Assembly (NCBI GenBank): GCA_030597865.1
Contig: JAUVQZ010000203.1
Span: 1-5,230, forward strand
DNA length: 5,230 bases
DNA from: Pseudomonadota bacterium
GTDB taxonomy: Bacteria; Desulfobacterota; Desulfobulbia; Desulfobulbales; SURF-16
Direction: 5' to 3'
Shown: piece after piece, positions 1 through 5,230 of the stretch
Layout: each line of letters starts with the position of its first letter
Numbering within the stretch: the stretch's first letter is position 1
Program-made: the position numbers and the translations under genes
Notes under the pieces: model-generated
What the model was told of the DNA's origin: nothing
The model's database searches: none
The model's input: the letters and a program-made list of their open reading frames with translations, nothing else

Positions 1-149
1 ATCTGATTACCCTGCCCGAGGTCCATCCGGAGATGAATCCTGTTCTCTACTGTCTCCCCCTGCAGCTGCTCGCCTATCATATTGCCCATCTGCGTGGCTG
101 TGATGTGGATCAGCCCCGCAACCTTGCCAAGAGCGTCACCGTGGAATAG
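1..149 (+). CDS. glmS: GlmS, glutamine-fructose-6-phosphate aminotransferase, C-terminal end (partial)
   Basis: The window opens inside this gene; codons run from base 3 and end at TAG 147-149, leaving 48 residues. The last residues read DVDQPRNLAKSVTVE, the hallmark C-terminal tail of GlmS, preceded by a PLQLLAYHIAHLRG helix as in the isomerase (SIS) domain of the family. GlmS is cytoplasmic and makes glucosamine-6-phosphate from fructose-6-phosphate and glutamine, the entry step to peptidoglycan and lipopolysaccharide amino sugars. The C-terminal tail helps form the sugar-phosphate and ammonia-channel site in known structures. No clear intrinsic terminator follows the stop, so it is not obvious where its transcript ends. 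Identification is firm although only the end is visible. Confidence 0.93.
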   Translation, partial: LITLPEVHPEMNPVLYCLPLQLLAYHIAHLRGCDVDQPRNLAKSVTVE

Positions 150-290
150 GGGCTTCTTTTTCTGGGCAACAAAAAAATAGGTCGCTCCTGGGATTGTCAG
201 CCGGGTGCGGGTGTACTATGATCGCCGGAGCTGCTATGCGGCAGGAGGCAGGGATTATTCTCTGTTGTCTTGTCGTTACATTTATCTGAA

Positions 291-325
291 GGGCAGCTGG
301 GAAAATTTAATTTTTCCAGCTGCCC
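291..325 (+). promoter_or_regulatory. Strong hairpin in the leader just before the RACo gene
   Basis: GGGCAGCTGG (291-300) is perfectly complementary to CCAGCTGCCC (316-325). The inner bases 301-305 (GAAAA) also pair with 311-315 (TTTTT), one pair being G-T, leaving a loop of about five bases. The stem is thus about 15 bp and ends 20 bases before the ATG at 346. There is no T-run after the stem on either strand, so it does not look like a standard intrinsic terminator. It could end or attenuate glmS readthrough, shape RACo translation, or protect the mRNA 5' end. The rest of 150-345 holds no gene or convincing promoter that I can see. Confidence 0.6.
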
Positions 326-345
326 TAAAATTCTGCGGGCTGGCC

Positions 346-2281
346 ATGGGCAAAACAATCCATTTTATTCCTGATAATGTGAAGATCACCGTGGATGACG
401 GTGAGAATCTTCTGGCGGCAGCGGCAAATGCTGGCGTCTACGTGCCTGCTTATTGCGGCGGTGACGGGGTCTGTGGCCGCTGCAAGGTGCGCATTAAGGA
501 GGGAGAGGTTGAGTCTGATCCCAGCCATAGCCTGAAGGCCGATGCCCATGCCCAGGGCTGGCGGCTGGCCTGTAAGAGCAAGGTCATCACGGATCTGGTG
601 GTGGAAATGCCCGAGGAGAAGGGGCAGGACGGCAAGATCCATAAGCGCAAGCCCAAGACCACCCGGGCCATTTCCGCCCGCTCCCTGGATGCCCTCATTG
701 GCAAGTGGGAGGTTGACCCACCGGTGGAAAAGCGTTTCTTGCGGCTGTCCCCCCCCCACCATTGATGATAATATCTCCGATCTCCAGCGCCTGCTGCGCG
801 GCATTAAAAAGGGCTGTTTCGATTGTGTGGAACCCACCTATGACCATCCCCAACTCCTCCAGGGTCTGCCCTTTGCCCTGCGGGAGTCCAACTGGGAGGT
901 GACCGTCATCCTCCTGCGCGGTAAACGCTCGGAGGAGCCTGACCGTATTATTGCCGTGGAGCCCGGCGACACCACCGGCCAGTTGTACGGCCTGGCCGTT
1001 GATATCGGCACCACCACCGTGGGTGGCCTTTTGATGGATCTCAACTCCGGCAAGGTGCTGGCCGAGTCCACGGCCTATAACGCCCAGATTGCCTATGGAG
1101 AGGATGTTATCTCCAGGATGATCTACTCCCAGCGCCCCGGTGGCCTCAAGACCCTCCAGGAGAAGGTGGTCTACACCATCAATCAGATCATCGAGAAGGT
1201 GTGCCGGGAGATGATCATCAGCCCCAGTGATATCAGCTATATCATGGCTGCCGGCAATACCGTGATGAGCCATCTCCTCCTTGGTATTGATCCCAAGTAT
1301 TTGCGCGAGGCCCCTTACGTACCCACCTGCAGCCAGTTTCCGTTGACCCGGGCGGCCGATCTCGGGGTGCTGGCCCATCCCTCGGTGCGACTCTTTCTCT
1401 ATCCCTCTGTTGCCAGCTATGTGGGCGGCGATATCGTCTCCGGCGTCCATGCCTGCCAGATGCATAAGAGCCCCAAGGTCACCCTCTTTATTGATATCGG
1501 CACCAATGGTGAAATCGTTGTTGGCAACGAGGACTGGATGATGTGCACGGCCTGTTCGGCTGGCCCGGCCTTTGAAGGTGGCGGCATCCAATGCGGTATG
1601 CGGGCCTCCTCCGGCGCCATTGAAAATTTTCATATCAGTCCCGACACCTTTGAGCCGATGATTATCACCATCGGTCGTACCAAGCCCCGCGGCATTTGCG
1701 GCTCCGGCCTGATCTCCATTGTCTCGGAGCTGCTTGAGGCCGGTGTCATTGATCAGCAGGGCAAGTTTAACAGGAAGATATCCCACCACCGGATTCGAGA
1801 GGGGGTGAGTGGATACGAATATGTCCTGGTCTGGGAGAAGGATACCTTGGTGGGGCATGATATCATCATCACCGAGGTGGATATCGATAACCTCAACCGG
1901 GCCAAGGGCGCCATGTATGCCGGTTACCAGACGCTGCTTGAGGCGGTGGGGCTCACCTTTGATGATCTTGACCGGGTCATCCTGGCCGGTAATTTCGGGG
2001 CCTATATTGACCTGGAGCGGGCCATCTGCATTGGTCTCCTGCCTGATGTGGATCGCGACAAGTTTTACTATATCGGTAATGCCTCGCTGCTCGGAGCCCA
2101 GATCAGTCTCGACGATCATAAGCGTTTCCGGGAGCGGAGCATGGTCAGCCAGCTCATCACCAATATGGAGCTTGCTGAAAATATCGAGTTTATGAACCAT
2201 TATATGGCGGCCCTCTTTCTGCCCCACACCGACATGAGCCTCTTTCCATCGGTGCAAGACAAGCTTCCCAAGGGTGACTGA
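346..2281 (+). CDS. acsV: RACo-type corrinoid activation protein (2Fe-2S ferredoxin + ASKHA ATPase), interrupted by a frameshift at a C9 tract
   Basis: This is a reductive activator of corrinoid iron-sulfur protein: it couples ATP hydrolysis to one-electron reduction of inactive Co(II) back to Co(I) in the cytoplasm. The N-terminal ferredoxin domain (residues 1 to about 90) has the [2Fe-2S] ligands Cys37, Cys43, Cys46 and Cys76. After a linker comes the actin-like ATPase domain (DUF4445 type) with phosphate loops DIGTTT (219-224) and DIGTNGE (383-389), then CGSGL (451-455) and AGNFGAYID (547-555). As given, the first frame stops at 763-765 after 139 residues. The rest lies in the +1 frame, so the numbers assume one C is removed from the run at 749-757, giving 644 residues, normal for the family. 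ATG 346 is chosen because the ferredoxin fold starts there; its Shine-Dalgarno is weak. The N-terminal ferredoxin separates it from RamA-like activators. The symbol acsV follows acetogen usage. Confidence 0.88.
749..757 (+). repeat. C9 homopolymer at the RACo frameshift point
   Basis: Nine consecutive C follow CTGT and precede ACCATTGATGAT. Read in the frame of ATG 346, the tract leads to Ser-Pro-Pro-His-His-stop. With eight C it reads Ser-Pro-Pro-Thr-Ile-Asp-Asp-Asn-Ile-Ser-Asp-Leu, which joins smoothly to the downstream frame and resembles the proline-rich linker plus DN-x-x-DL segment usual in RACo proteins. Possible causes are a sequencing or assembly error, a true null mutation, slipped-strand phase variation, or +1 slippage on Pro codons. 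Confidence 0.9.
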
Positions 2282-2979
2282 TGGAGATCCCGCCGGATCT
2301 TTCCATCTGTCTCCTGCCGGAACAGGACGGGGCTGATCTCGGCCCCTGTCTTTCCGCCCTCTTTGCCTGCACCGACCCGCTCTCCCTGGAGATTTTTATG
2401 CCCCTGGGGGCAAACTGCGGTGGATGGCAGGATTCTTCCCGTCTTCATTTTCTTGACGTCCCAGCAGGTCCGCGCTCTTCCTTTGTGAACCAGGTGTGGC
2501 AGCATGCCCGGGGGCGCTACCTAGCCCTCTGGCATGGTGGGGTGATGGCCAGCCCTGCCTCCCTCTTTACCCTGGTTGAATTTCTCGATGACCACCCGGA
2601 TGTGGCCGTGGTTGGGCCCCGCTTTTTTACCGATCAGGGCGATATGCTGGCCACTGCCTTTGGCCGCAGGGGGCTGCTGCCCCTGGCTGACTGCGTCATG
2701 CCGGGTTGGGACGGCCTCAGTAGCATGGCGGCGGACTGGTTGAGCGGTGCGGCCCTGGTGATGAGCAGCCTGGCCTTGGCGGATATTAGGCTGCCCAGCG
2801 GCAGCCTGGGCGGAATCTGGGAGCGCCGTCTTTGCCAGCGCCTGCAGCGCCAAGGCTGGCACATCTTCTTTGTCCATCTTGCCAGGGTGGTAAGCCCGGA
2901 GATATTCTGCGCCCCTGCCACGCCCTGGCAGCGCCTCAGGGATGATTGGCAGCAGTTGAAGCTGCGGTCCGTCCGATAG
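2281..2979 (+). CDS. GT2-like (degenerate glycosyltransferase fold) protein of unknown function
   Basis: The product has 232 residues, no signal peptide and no membrane segment, so it is probably cytoplasmic. The pattern follows the second half of a family 2 glycosyltransferase: ARGRYLALW (76-84), FLDDHPDVAVVGPRFFTDQG (101-120), DWLSGAALVMSS (152-163) and RRLCQRLQRQGWHIFFVH (182-199). The usual catalytic points are absent. The DxD position after the LALW strand reads HGGV (85-88), and the acidic E-D-x-D before LCxRL is replaced by GGIWERR (177-183). Sugar transfer is therefore doubtful, and it may be a pseudoenzyme or binding protein. The ATG shares one base with the RACo TGA (2279-2281), and AAGGG (2270-2274) lies six bases upstream, which points to translational coupling with RACo. 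A role in corrinoid activation is only inference. The GT2 resemblance is by eye. Confidence 0.6.
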   Translation: MEIPPDLSICLLPEQDGADLGPCLSALFACTDPLSLEIFMPLGANCGGWQDSSRLHFLDVPAGPRSSFVNQVWQHARGRYLALWHGGVMASPASLFTLVEFLDDHPDVAVVGPRFFTDQGDMLATAFGRRGLLPLADCVMPGWDGLSSMAADWLSGAALVMSSLALADIRLPSGSLGGIWERRLCQRLQRQGWHIFFVHLARVVSPEIFCAPATPWQRLRDDWQQLKLRSVR

Positions 2980-3040
2980 GTAGTTTTTCCGACAAATAAA
3001 GGGCGGAAAAGCACGCTAAATCAGTTTATTGTTATAGTTG

Positions 3041-3069
3041 TTGACATTAGAAGGGCAAAACGCTAATTT
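3041..3069 (+). promoter_or_regulatory. Probable sigma-70-type promoter for the methyltransferase gene
   Basis: A perfect -35 box TTGACA (3041-3046) is followed by a 17-base spacer and TAATTT (3064-3069), which keeps the key first T, second A and last T of a -10 box. Transcription would start near 3076, giving a leader of about 115 bases. That leader contains short possible stems (CAGC-TCCG-GCTG at 3104-3115; AGCTC 3105-3109 with GAGCT 3121-3125) that exclude each other. I recognise no riboswitch class in it. Confidence 0.55.
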
Positions 3070-3177
3070 CGCTGTTCTGAGACGCTTTTTCCCCCTGACA
3101 GGGCAGCTCCGGCTGTTAAAGAGCTTCGTAATAACCATGCAAATACGTTTTTTTATAAAATAGTTATCAATCAAAAA

Positions 3178-3184
3178 AGAGGAG
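3178..3184 (+). promoter_or_regulatory. Ribosome binding site of the methyltransferase gene
   Basis: AGAGGAG lies eight bases before ATG 3193 in an A-rich stretch. It fixes the start codon and predicts efficient translation. Confidence 0.8.
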
Positions 3185-3192
3185 AAGTTGCG

Positions 3193-4089
3193 ATGGGACA
3201 GGTTGTGCTCGCGATTGCTGAAAGTATTAATATTATGGGAAATAGAAGTGGTGGTGCCATGAAGGATCGTATCCCTGGCCCCATTCAGGAGATGGCTCGT
3301 GAGCAGACAGCAGCCGGTGCCACCTATCTTGATCTCAACATTGGCCCGGCCCGTAAGGATGGCACGGATCTCATGCCCTGGATTGTCGAAACCATGGAGT
3401 CTGCCATTGATACCCCCCTCTGTCTCGATACCACCAACACCGATGCCATGACCGCCGGTTTCAAGGCCATTAAGAATAAAGAGACGGCCATCATGAACTC
3501 CATCTCGGCCCAGCCCGAGAGGATGGAGAAGCTGATTCCCGTGGCTGCCGAGGCCGGCTGTAACGTTATTGCCCTGCTCTGGGGGCCTGACGGTATGCCC
3601 CGTGACTCCAACGAGCGTGCCTCCATGTCCGTTGAGCTCCTCATGGCCCTTAATGGGGCTGGCATCCCTAACGAGCGCATTCTCTTTGATCCCATCGGCA
3701 CCCCCATGACCCTGGGTTCCGACCAGATCATGTCCGGGCTGGACTTTATGGAGATGCTCAAGGAAATCGCCCCGGGCGCCGGCTCCACCGTGGGTCTGTC
3801 CAACGTCTCCAACGGTGTTGCCGAGCATCTCCGCAAGCATCTTGACCGTACTTACCTCATCATGCTGATGAAGACCGGCATTACCACCGCCATTGTCAAC
3901 TCCTATGATAAGGAGCTCATGGCCATCTGTAACGGCGAGCGTCAGTCAGATGTGGATATGGTCCATGGTATGATGGACGGCAATAATCCTGATCCTGCCA
4001 CCCTGTCCGGCGTTACCCTGGAGCATTTTAAGACCTATAAGGCGCTTTCCGGCCAGATCATATTTAGTGAGTCCTGGCTGGAGTTATAG
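3193..4089 (+). CDS. acsE: Methyltetrahydrofolate:corrinoid/iron-sulfur protein methyltransferase (AcsE-type)
   Basis: This pterin-binding TIM-barrel enzyme moves the N5-methyl group of methyl-tetrahydrofolate to Co(I) of the corrinoid iron-sulfur protein, linking the folate branch of the Wood-Ljungdahl pathway to acetyl-CoA synthase. The 298-residue product carries the expected landmarks: an AESIN start (9-13), LDLNIGP (46-52), CLDTTN with Asp79 (77-82), MNSIS with Asn102 (101-105), FDPI with Asp166 (165-168) and GLSNVSNG with Asn204 (201-208). These match the pterin-pocket Asp and Asn residues known from the Moorella enzyme (about 262 residues). The extra length lies near the C-terminus (roughly 249-285), before the closing SESWLEL. 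It has its own promoter and terminator, so it is apparently monocistronic. MtgA-type methyltransferases for other corrinoid proteins are close relatives; the nearby RACo gene favours AcsE. Confidence 0.88.
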   Translation: MGQVVLAIAESINIMGNRSGGAMKDRIPGPIQEMAREQTAAGATYLDLNIGPARKDGTDLMPWIVETMESAIDTPLCLDTTNTDAMTAGFKAIKNKETAIMNSISAQPERMEKLIPVAAEAGCNVIALLWGPDGMPRDSNERASMSVELLMALNGAGIPNERILFDPIGTPMTLGSDQIMSGLDFMEMLKEIAPGAGSTVGLSNVSNGVAEHLRKHLDRTYLIMLMKTGITTAIVNSYDKELMAICNGERQSDVDMVHGMMDGNNPDPATLSGVTLEHFKTYKALSGQIIFSESWLEL

Positions 4090-4115
4090 AACAAGGGCTT
4101 TTATCGTTTTTTTTT

Positions 4116-4143
4116 AAAGGGGCCTTGCACGGCCCCTTTTTTT
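4116..4143 (+). terminator. Rho-independent terminator after acsE
   Basis: AAAGGGGCC (4116-4124) pairs perfectly with GGCCCCTTT (4131-4139) around the six-base loop TTGCAC, and a run of seven T spans 4137-4143. It begins 26 bases after the acsE stop. A run of nine T (4107-4115) precedes the stem, but the opposite strand lacks a T-run after its stem, so termination is mainly on the + strand. Confidence 0.93.
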
Positions 4144-4156
4144 ATTGTTTAGATTG

Positions 4157-4276
4157 TAACTTTACAGCAGCACCCCATCTGCTCGCAAACAGGGCACTGC
4201 TGCATACCAATGTATAGCTGAGTGCCCTGTCTGCGAACATCTGGAGCACCGCCGCTACACAGCTGCTGCAAAGTTA
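4157..4276. repeat. Large 120-bp imperfect palindrome (MITE-like or structured RNA)
   Basis: The outer arms are TAACTTTACAGCAGC (4157-4171) and GCTGCTGCAAAGTTA (4262-4276), complementary at 14 of 15 positions. The inner arms are TGCTCGCAAACAGGGCACT (4180-4198) and AGTGCCCTGTCTGCGAACA (4221-4239), complementary at 17 of 19. A short ATAC/GTAT stem (4204-4207, 4212-4215) caps the structure. Between outer and inner arms the loops are unequal, 8 bases on the left and 22 on the right. Each outer end is the dinucleotide TA, which fits a TA target duplication of IS630/Tc1-mariner-type miniature elements. A structured small RNA is the main alternative. I see no reading frame inside it. Confidence 0.7.
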
Positions 4277-4287
4277 GGTCCGGTGGA

Positions 4288-4316
4288 TTTTCTCATTTTG
4301 AGACATCGCCTATAGT
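4288..4316 (+). promoter_or_regulatory. Possible promoter of the HsdR-N-like gene
   Basis: TATAGT (4311-4316) matches the -10 consensus at five of six positions. A poor -35, TTTTCT (4288-4293), lies 17 bases upstream. Predicted transcription start is near 4323, about 24 bases before ATG 4347. The preceding terminator at 4116-4143 makes a separate promoter in this gap likely. Confidence 0.35.
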
Positions 4317-4334
4317 TATGTTTAGATGTCATGT

Positions 4335-4339
4335 GGAGG
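4335..4339 (+). promoter_or_regulatory. Ribosome binding site deciding the start at 4347
   Basis: GGAGG lies seven bases before ATG 4347. An upstream in-frame ATG at 4326 would overlap this site and has no Shine-Dalgarno of its own, so 4347 is preferred. Confidence 0.75.
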
Positions 4340-4346
4340 CCTGAGA

Positions 4347-4922
4347 ATGTCGGATATCCCCACCCATCACATGATCTACGGTCATTGTACCGATTATATC
4401 ACCGGCCAGAAGCTGGTGGATACCGATGATGAGCGCTTCCGTCAGGAGTTGGCGCGGACCATGGTGGAGGAAAAGGGCTGGGCCAAAGGGGATGTTGAGA
4501 TGCGTCATACCATCGAGACCCTCTTTAACGGGCAGTTTGTCGCCTCAAAAATAACCATCACCCTGAGTATGGACGGCAAGCGTTGCCTGATTATTCGTTA
4601 TGCTCCCGGTTCCCTGGTCACCCGTGAGCGCTCTGCGGTGGCCGCCGCCCGTGTCTTGGATGACAGCTACCAGATTCCCCTGGCCGTGGTGACCAATGGC
4701 CGTGACGCCGAGCTCCTTGATACCTATAGCGCTGAGGTGCTTGCCCAAGGGATGGAGGCCATTCCAACCAGGCAAGAGGTTGCAAAGATGTTTCCCGAAC
4801 TTCGTTTTGAGCCCTATGACGACCAGAAACGCGAGCGGGAGCTACGTGTTTTAAATGCCTTTGATCTTGAGGTGTGCTGCGCTGGTGGTCCCTGCGCCCT
4901 GCCCAACGCCAAAGAAGGATAA
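4347..4922 (+). CDS. Stand-alone type I restriction HsdR N-terminal-domain-like protein, nuclease motif lost
   Basis: The 191-residue soluble product resembles the HSDR_N_2 domain (N-terminal domain of type I restriction endonuclease subunits): DDERFRQELARTMVEEKGW (27-45), a beta-strand pair around DGKRCLIIRY (76-85), a helix RERSAVAAARVL (93-104) and VVTNGRDAELLDT (114-126). In active members the central strand carries the E-x-K of a PD-(D/E)xK nuclease. Here the matching place reads IIRYAPGS (82-89), with neither residue, so DNA cleavage is unlikely. No hsdM, hsdS or helicase part is adjacent, so this is not a restriction system in this window. The C-terminus has a cysteine group CCAGGPC (177-183) that could bind a metal or form disulfides. 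Its role is unknown. Similar short proteins are, to my recollection, common in Desulfobacterota and Desulfuromonadales genomes. Confidence 0.68.
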   Translation: MSDIPTHHMIYGHCTDYITGQKLVDTDDERFRQELARTMVEEKGWAKGDVEMRHTIETLFNGQFVASKITITLSMDGKRCLIIRYAPGSLVTRERSAVAAARVLDDSYQIPLAVVTNGRDAELLDTYSAEVLAQGMEAIPTRQEVAKMFPELRFEPYDDQKRERELRVLNAFDLEVCCAGGPCALPNAKEG

Positions 4923-4958
4923 AATTTAATTTTCAGGCCTGAGAATCAGCCAAAATGG

Positions 4959-4987
4959 TTGACCTCGGTGAACTATTACAGGATAAG
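4959..4987 (+). promoter_or_regulatory. Possible promoter of the DAHP synthase gene
   Basis: TTGACC (4959-4964) matches the -35 consensus at five of six positions. GATAAG (4982-4987) sits 17 bases later and matches the -10 at its four central positions but lacks the first and last T. Transcription would start near 4994, leaving a leader of about 70 bases. No terminator is visible between the previous stop (4922) and this point, so readthrough from the HsdR-N-like gene is also possible. Confidence 0.3.
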
Positions 4988-5050
4988 AATCTCTGGCGGT
5001 CGGCATTTTGGATGATCAATGGGATGACCGTTAATACAAAAAATCTCCTG

Positions 5051-5055
5051 AGGAG
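5051..5055 (+). promoter_or_regulatory. Ribosome binding site of the DAHP synthase gene
   Basis: AGGAG lies nine bases before ATG 5065 and sets the start. It is the right half of the small palindrome CTCCT-G-AGGAG (5045-5055). Confidence 0.7.
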
Positions 5056-5064
5056 TACAAGGAA

Positions 5065-5230
5065 ATGGCAGAGTGGACAAAGACAAGCTGGCAGAATTTT
5101 GAGGCCCTGCAGCAGCCTAATTGGCCTGATATAGATGCCCATCAGAAGGCGGTTGATACGATTTCACTGCTGCCGCCCCTGGTTTTTGCCGGGGAGATCC
5201 GGGCCCTGAAGAAGCAGCTCGCCGATGCCG
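5065..5230 (+). CDS. Class II 3-deoxy-7-phosphoheptulonate (DAHP) synthase, N-terminal part (partial)
   Basis: Only the first 55 codons are present; the gene runs off the window. The start reads MAEWTKTSWQNF, followed by ALQQPNWPD (14-22) and LLPPLVFAGEIRALKKQLA (35-53). This W-x-x-x-SW, LQQP-x-(Y/W)-PD, LPPLV-x-AGEI pattern is characteristic of the N-terminus of class II (plant and AroAII-type) DAHP synthases. The enzyme condenses phosphoenolpyruvate with erythrose-4-phosphate in the cytoplasm, the first step of the shikimate pathway to aromatic amino acids. The metal-binding and substrate-binding residues lie beyond the window and cannot be checked. The start is fixed by AGGAG nine bases upstream and by the fit to the family N-terminus. 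Confidence 0.88.
   Translation, partial: MAEWTKTSWQNFEALQQPNWPDIDAHQKAVDTISLLPPLVFAGEIRALKKQLADA

Noticed and set aside
205..345. N-terminal extension of RACo starting at ATG 205
   Set aside because: The 47 extra residues show no domain and run through the hairpin, and the ferredoxin fold begins at ATG 346.
695..2257. Long open frame on the - strand across the RACo gene (520 codons)
   Set aside because: It is a codon-bias shadow of RACo: low-complexity His/Gly-rich translation, no recognisable domain, and it lies opposite a clearly conserved protein.
2985..3010. Inverted repeat TTTTCCG/CGGAAAA after the GT2-like gene as a terminator
   Set aside because: Only seven mostly A-T pairs around a 12-base loop, with no T-run following the stem.
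3104..3125. Alternative short stems in the acsE leader as a riboswitch
   Set aside because: Stems of four or five pairs are too short to distinguish from chance, and nothing matches cobalamin, SAM or THF riboswitch cores that I know.
3016..3840. Open frame of 274 codons on the - strand across acsE
   Set aside because: It lies opposite a well-conserved methyltransferase, its translation shows no family motif, and its 5' part crosses the acsE start. I treat it as a shadow.
4337..4946. Exact 12-base direct repeat AGGCCTGAGAAT at 4337-4348 and 4935-4946, flanking the HsdR-N-like gene
   Set aside because: In a window of this size about one 12-base repeat is expected by chance, and the left copy is part of the ribosome binding site and start codon. 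The placement is suggestive but is not evidence of mobility.
4955..5134. Short open frame of 59 codons ahead of and overlapping the DAHP synthase start, with two Trp codons and a Phe codon, as a possible attenuation leader peptide
   Set aside because: It does not stop before the gene, has no good ribosome binding site, has no adjacent terminator or anti-terminator stems, and the aromatic codons are not clustered enough.

Overview
The window looks like core chromosome of a Gram-negative anaerobe that uses the Wood-Ljungdahl (reductive acetyl-CoA) pathway. A sulfate-reducing or related Desulfobacterota member (formerly Deltaproteobacteria, Desulfobulbales-like) is my best guess. This rests on a RACo-type corrinoid activator and an AcsE-type methyltetrahydrofolate methyltransferase lying next to glmS, a stand-alone HsdR-N-like protein and a class II DAHP synthase. 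The placement is inference, since no rRNA or other marker gene is present. All genes found are on the + strand.

Layout. (1) 1-149: the last 48 residues of glmS. (2) 150-345: an intergenic stretch with a strong hairpin at 291-325, just before the next start codon. (3) 346-2281: a RACo-type activator (N-terminal [2Fe-2S] ferredoxin plus C-terminal ASKHA ATPase domain). It is split between two reading frames at a run of nine C (749-757); removing one C restores a 644-residue protein. (4) 2281-2979: a protein with faint GT2 glycosyltransferase resemblance but no visible catalytic acids. Its ATG overlaps the RACo stop by one base. (5) 2980-3192: a promoter-bearing gap with a good -35 (TTGACA). (6) 3193-4089: an acsE-type methyltransferase closed by a strong intrinsic terminator at 4116-4143. 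(7) 4157-4276: a 120-bp imperfect palindrome that no gene explains. (8) 4347-4922: a small protein resembling the N-terminal domain of type I restriction HsdR, without the nuclease motif. (9) 5065-5230: the start of a class II DAHP synthase, cut by the window edge.

How the genes fit together. AcsE moves the methyl group of methyl-tetrahydrofolate to the cobalt of the corrinoid iron-sulfur protein. RACo uses ATP to re-reduce that cobalt when it has slipped to inactive Co(II). The two genes therefore serve the same step, but each appears to be its own transcription unit, and the partners (acsA-D) are not in the window. glmS (cell-wall amino sugar), DAHP synthase (aromatic amino acids) and the HsdR-N-like gene have no evident link to that step.

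The points most worth a second look are the C9 tract that breaks RACo, the palindrome at 4157-4276, and the GT2-like protein coupled to RACo. I saw no CRISPR array, tRNA, rRNA, complete insertion sequence or prophage gene.
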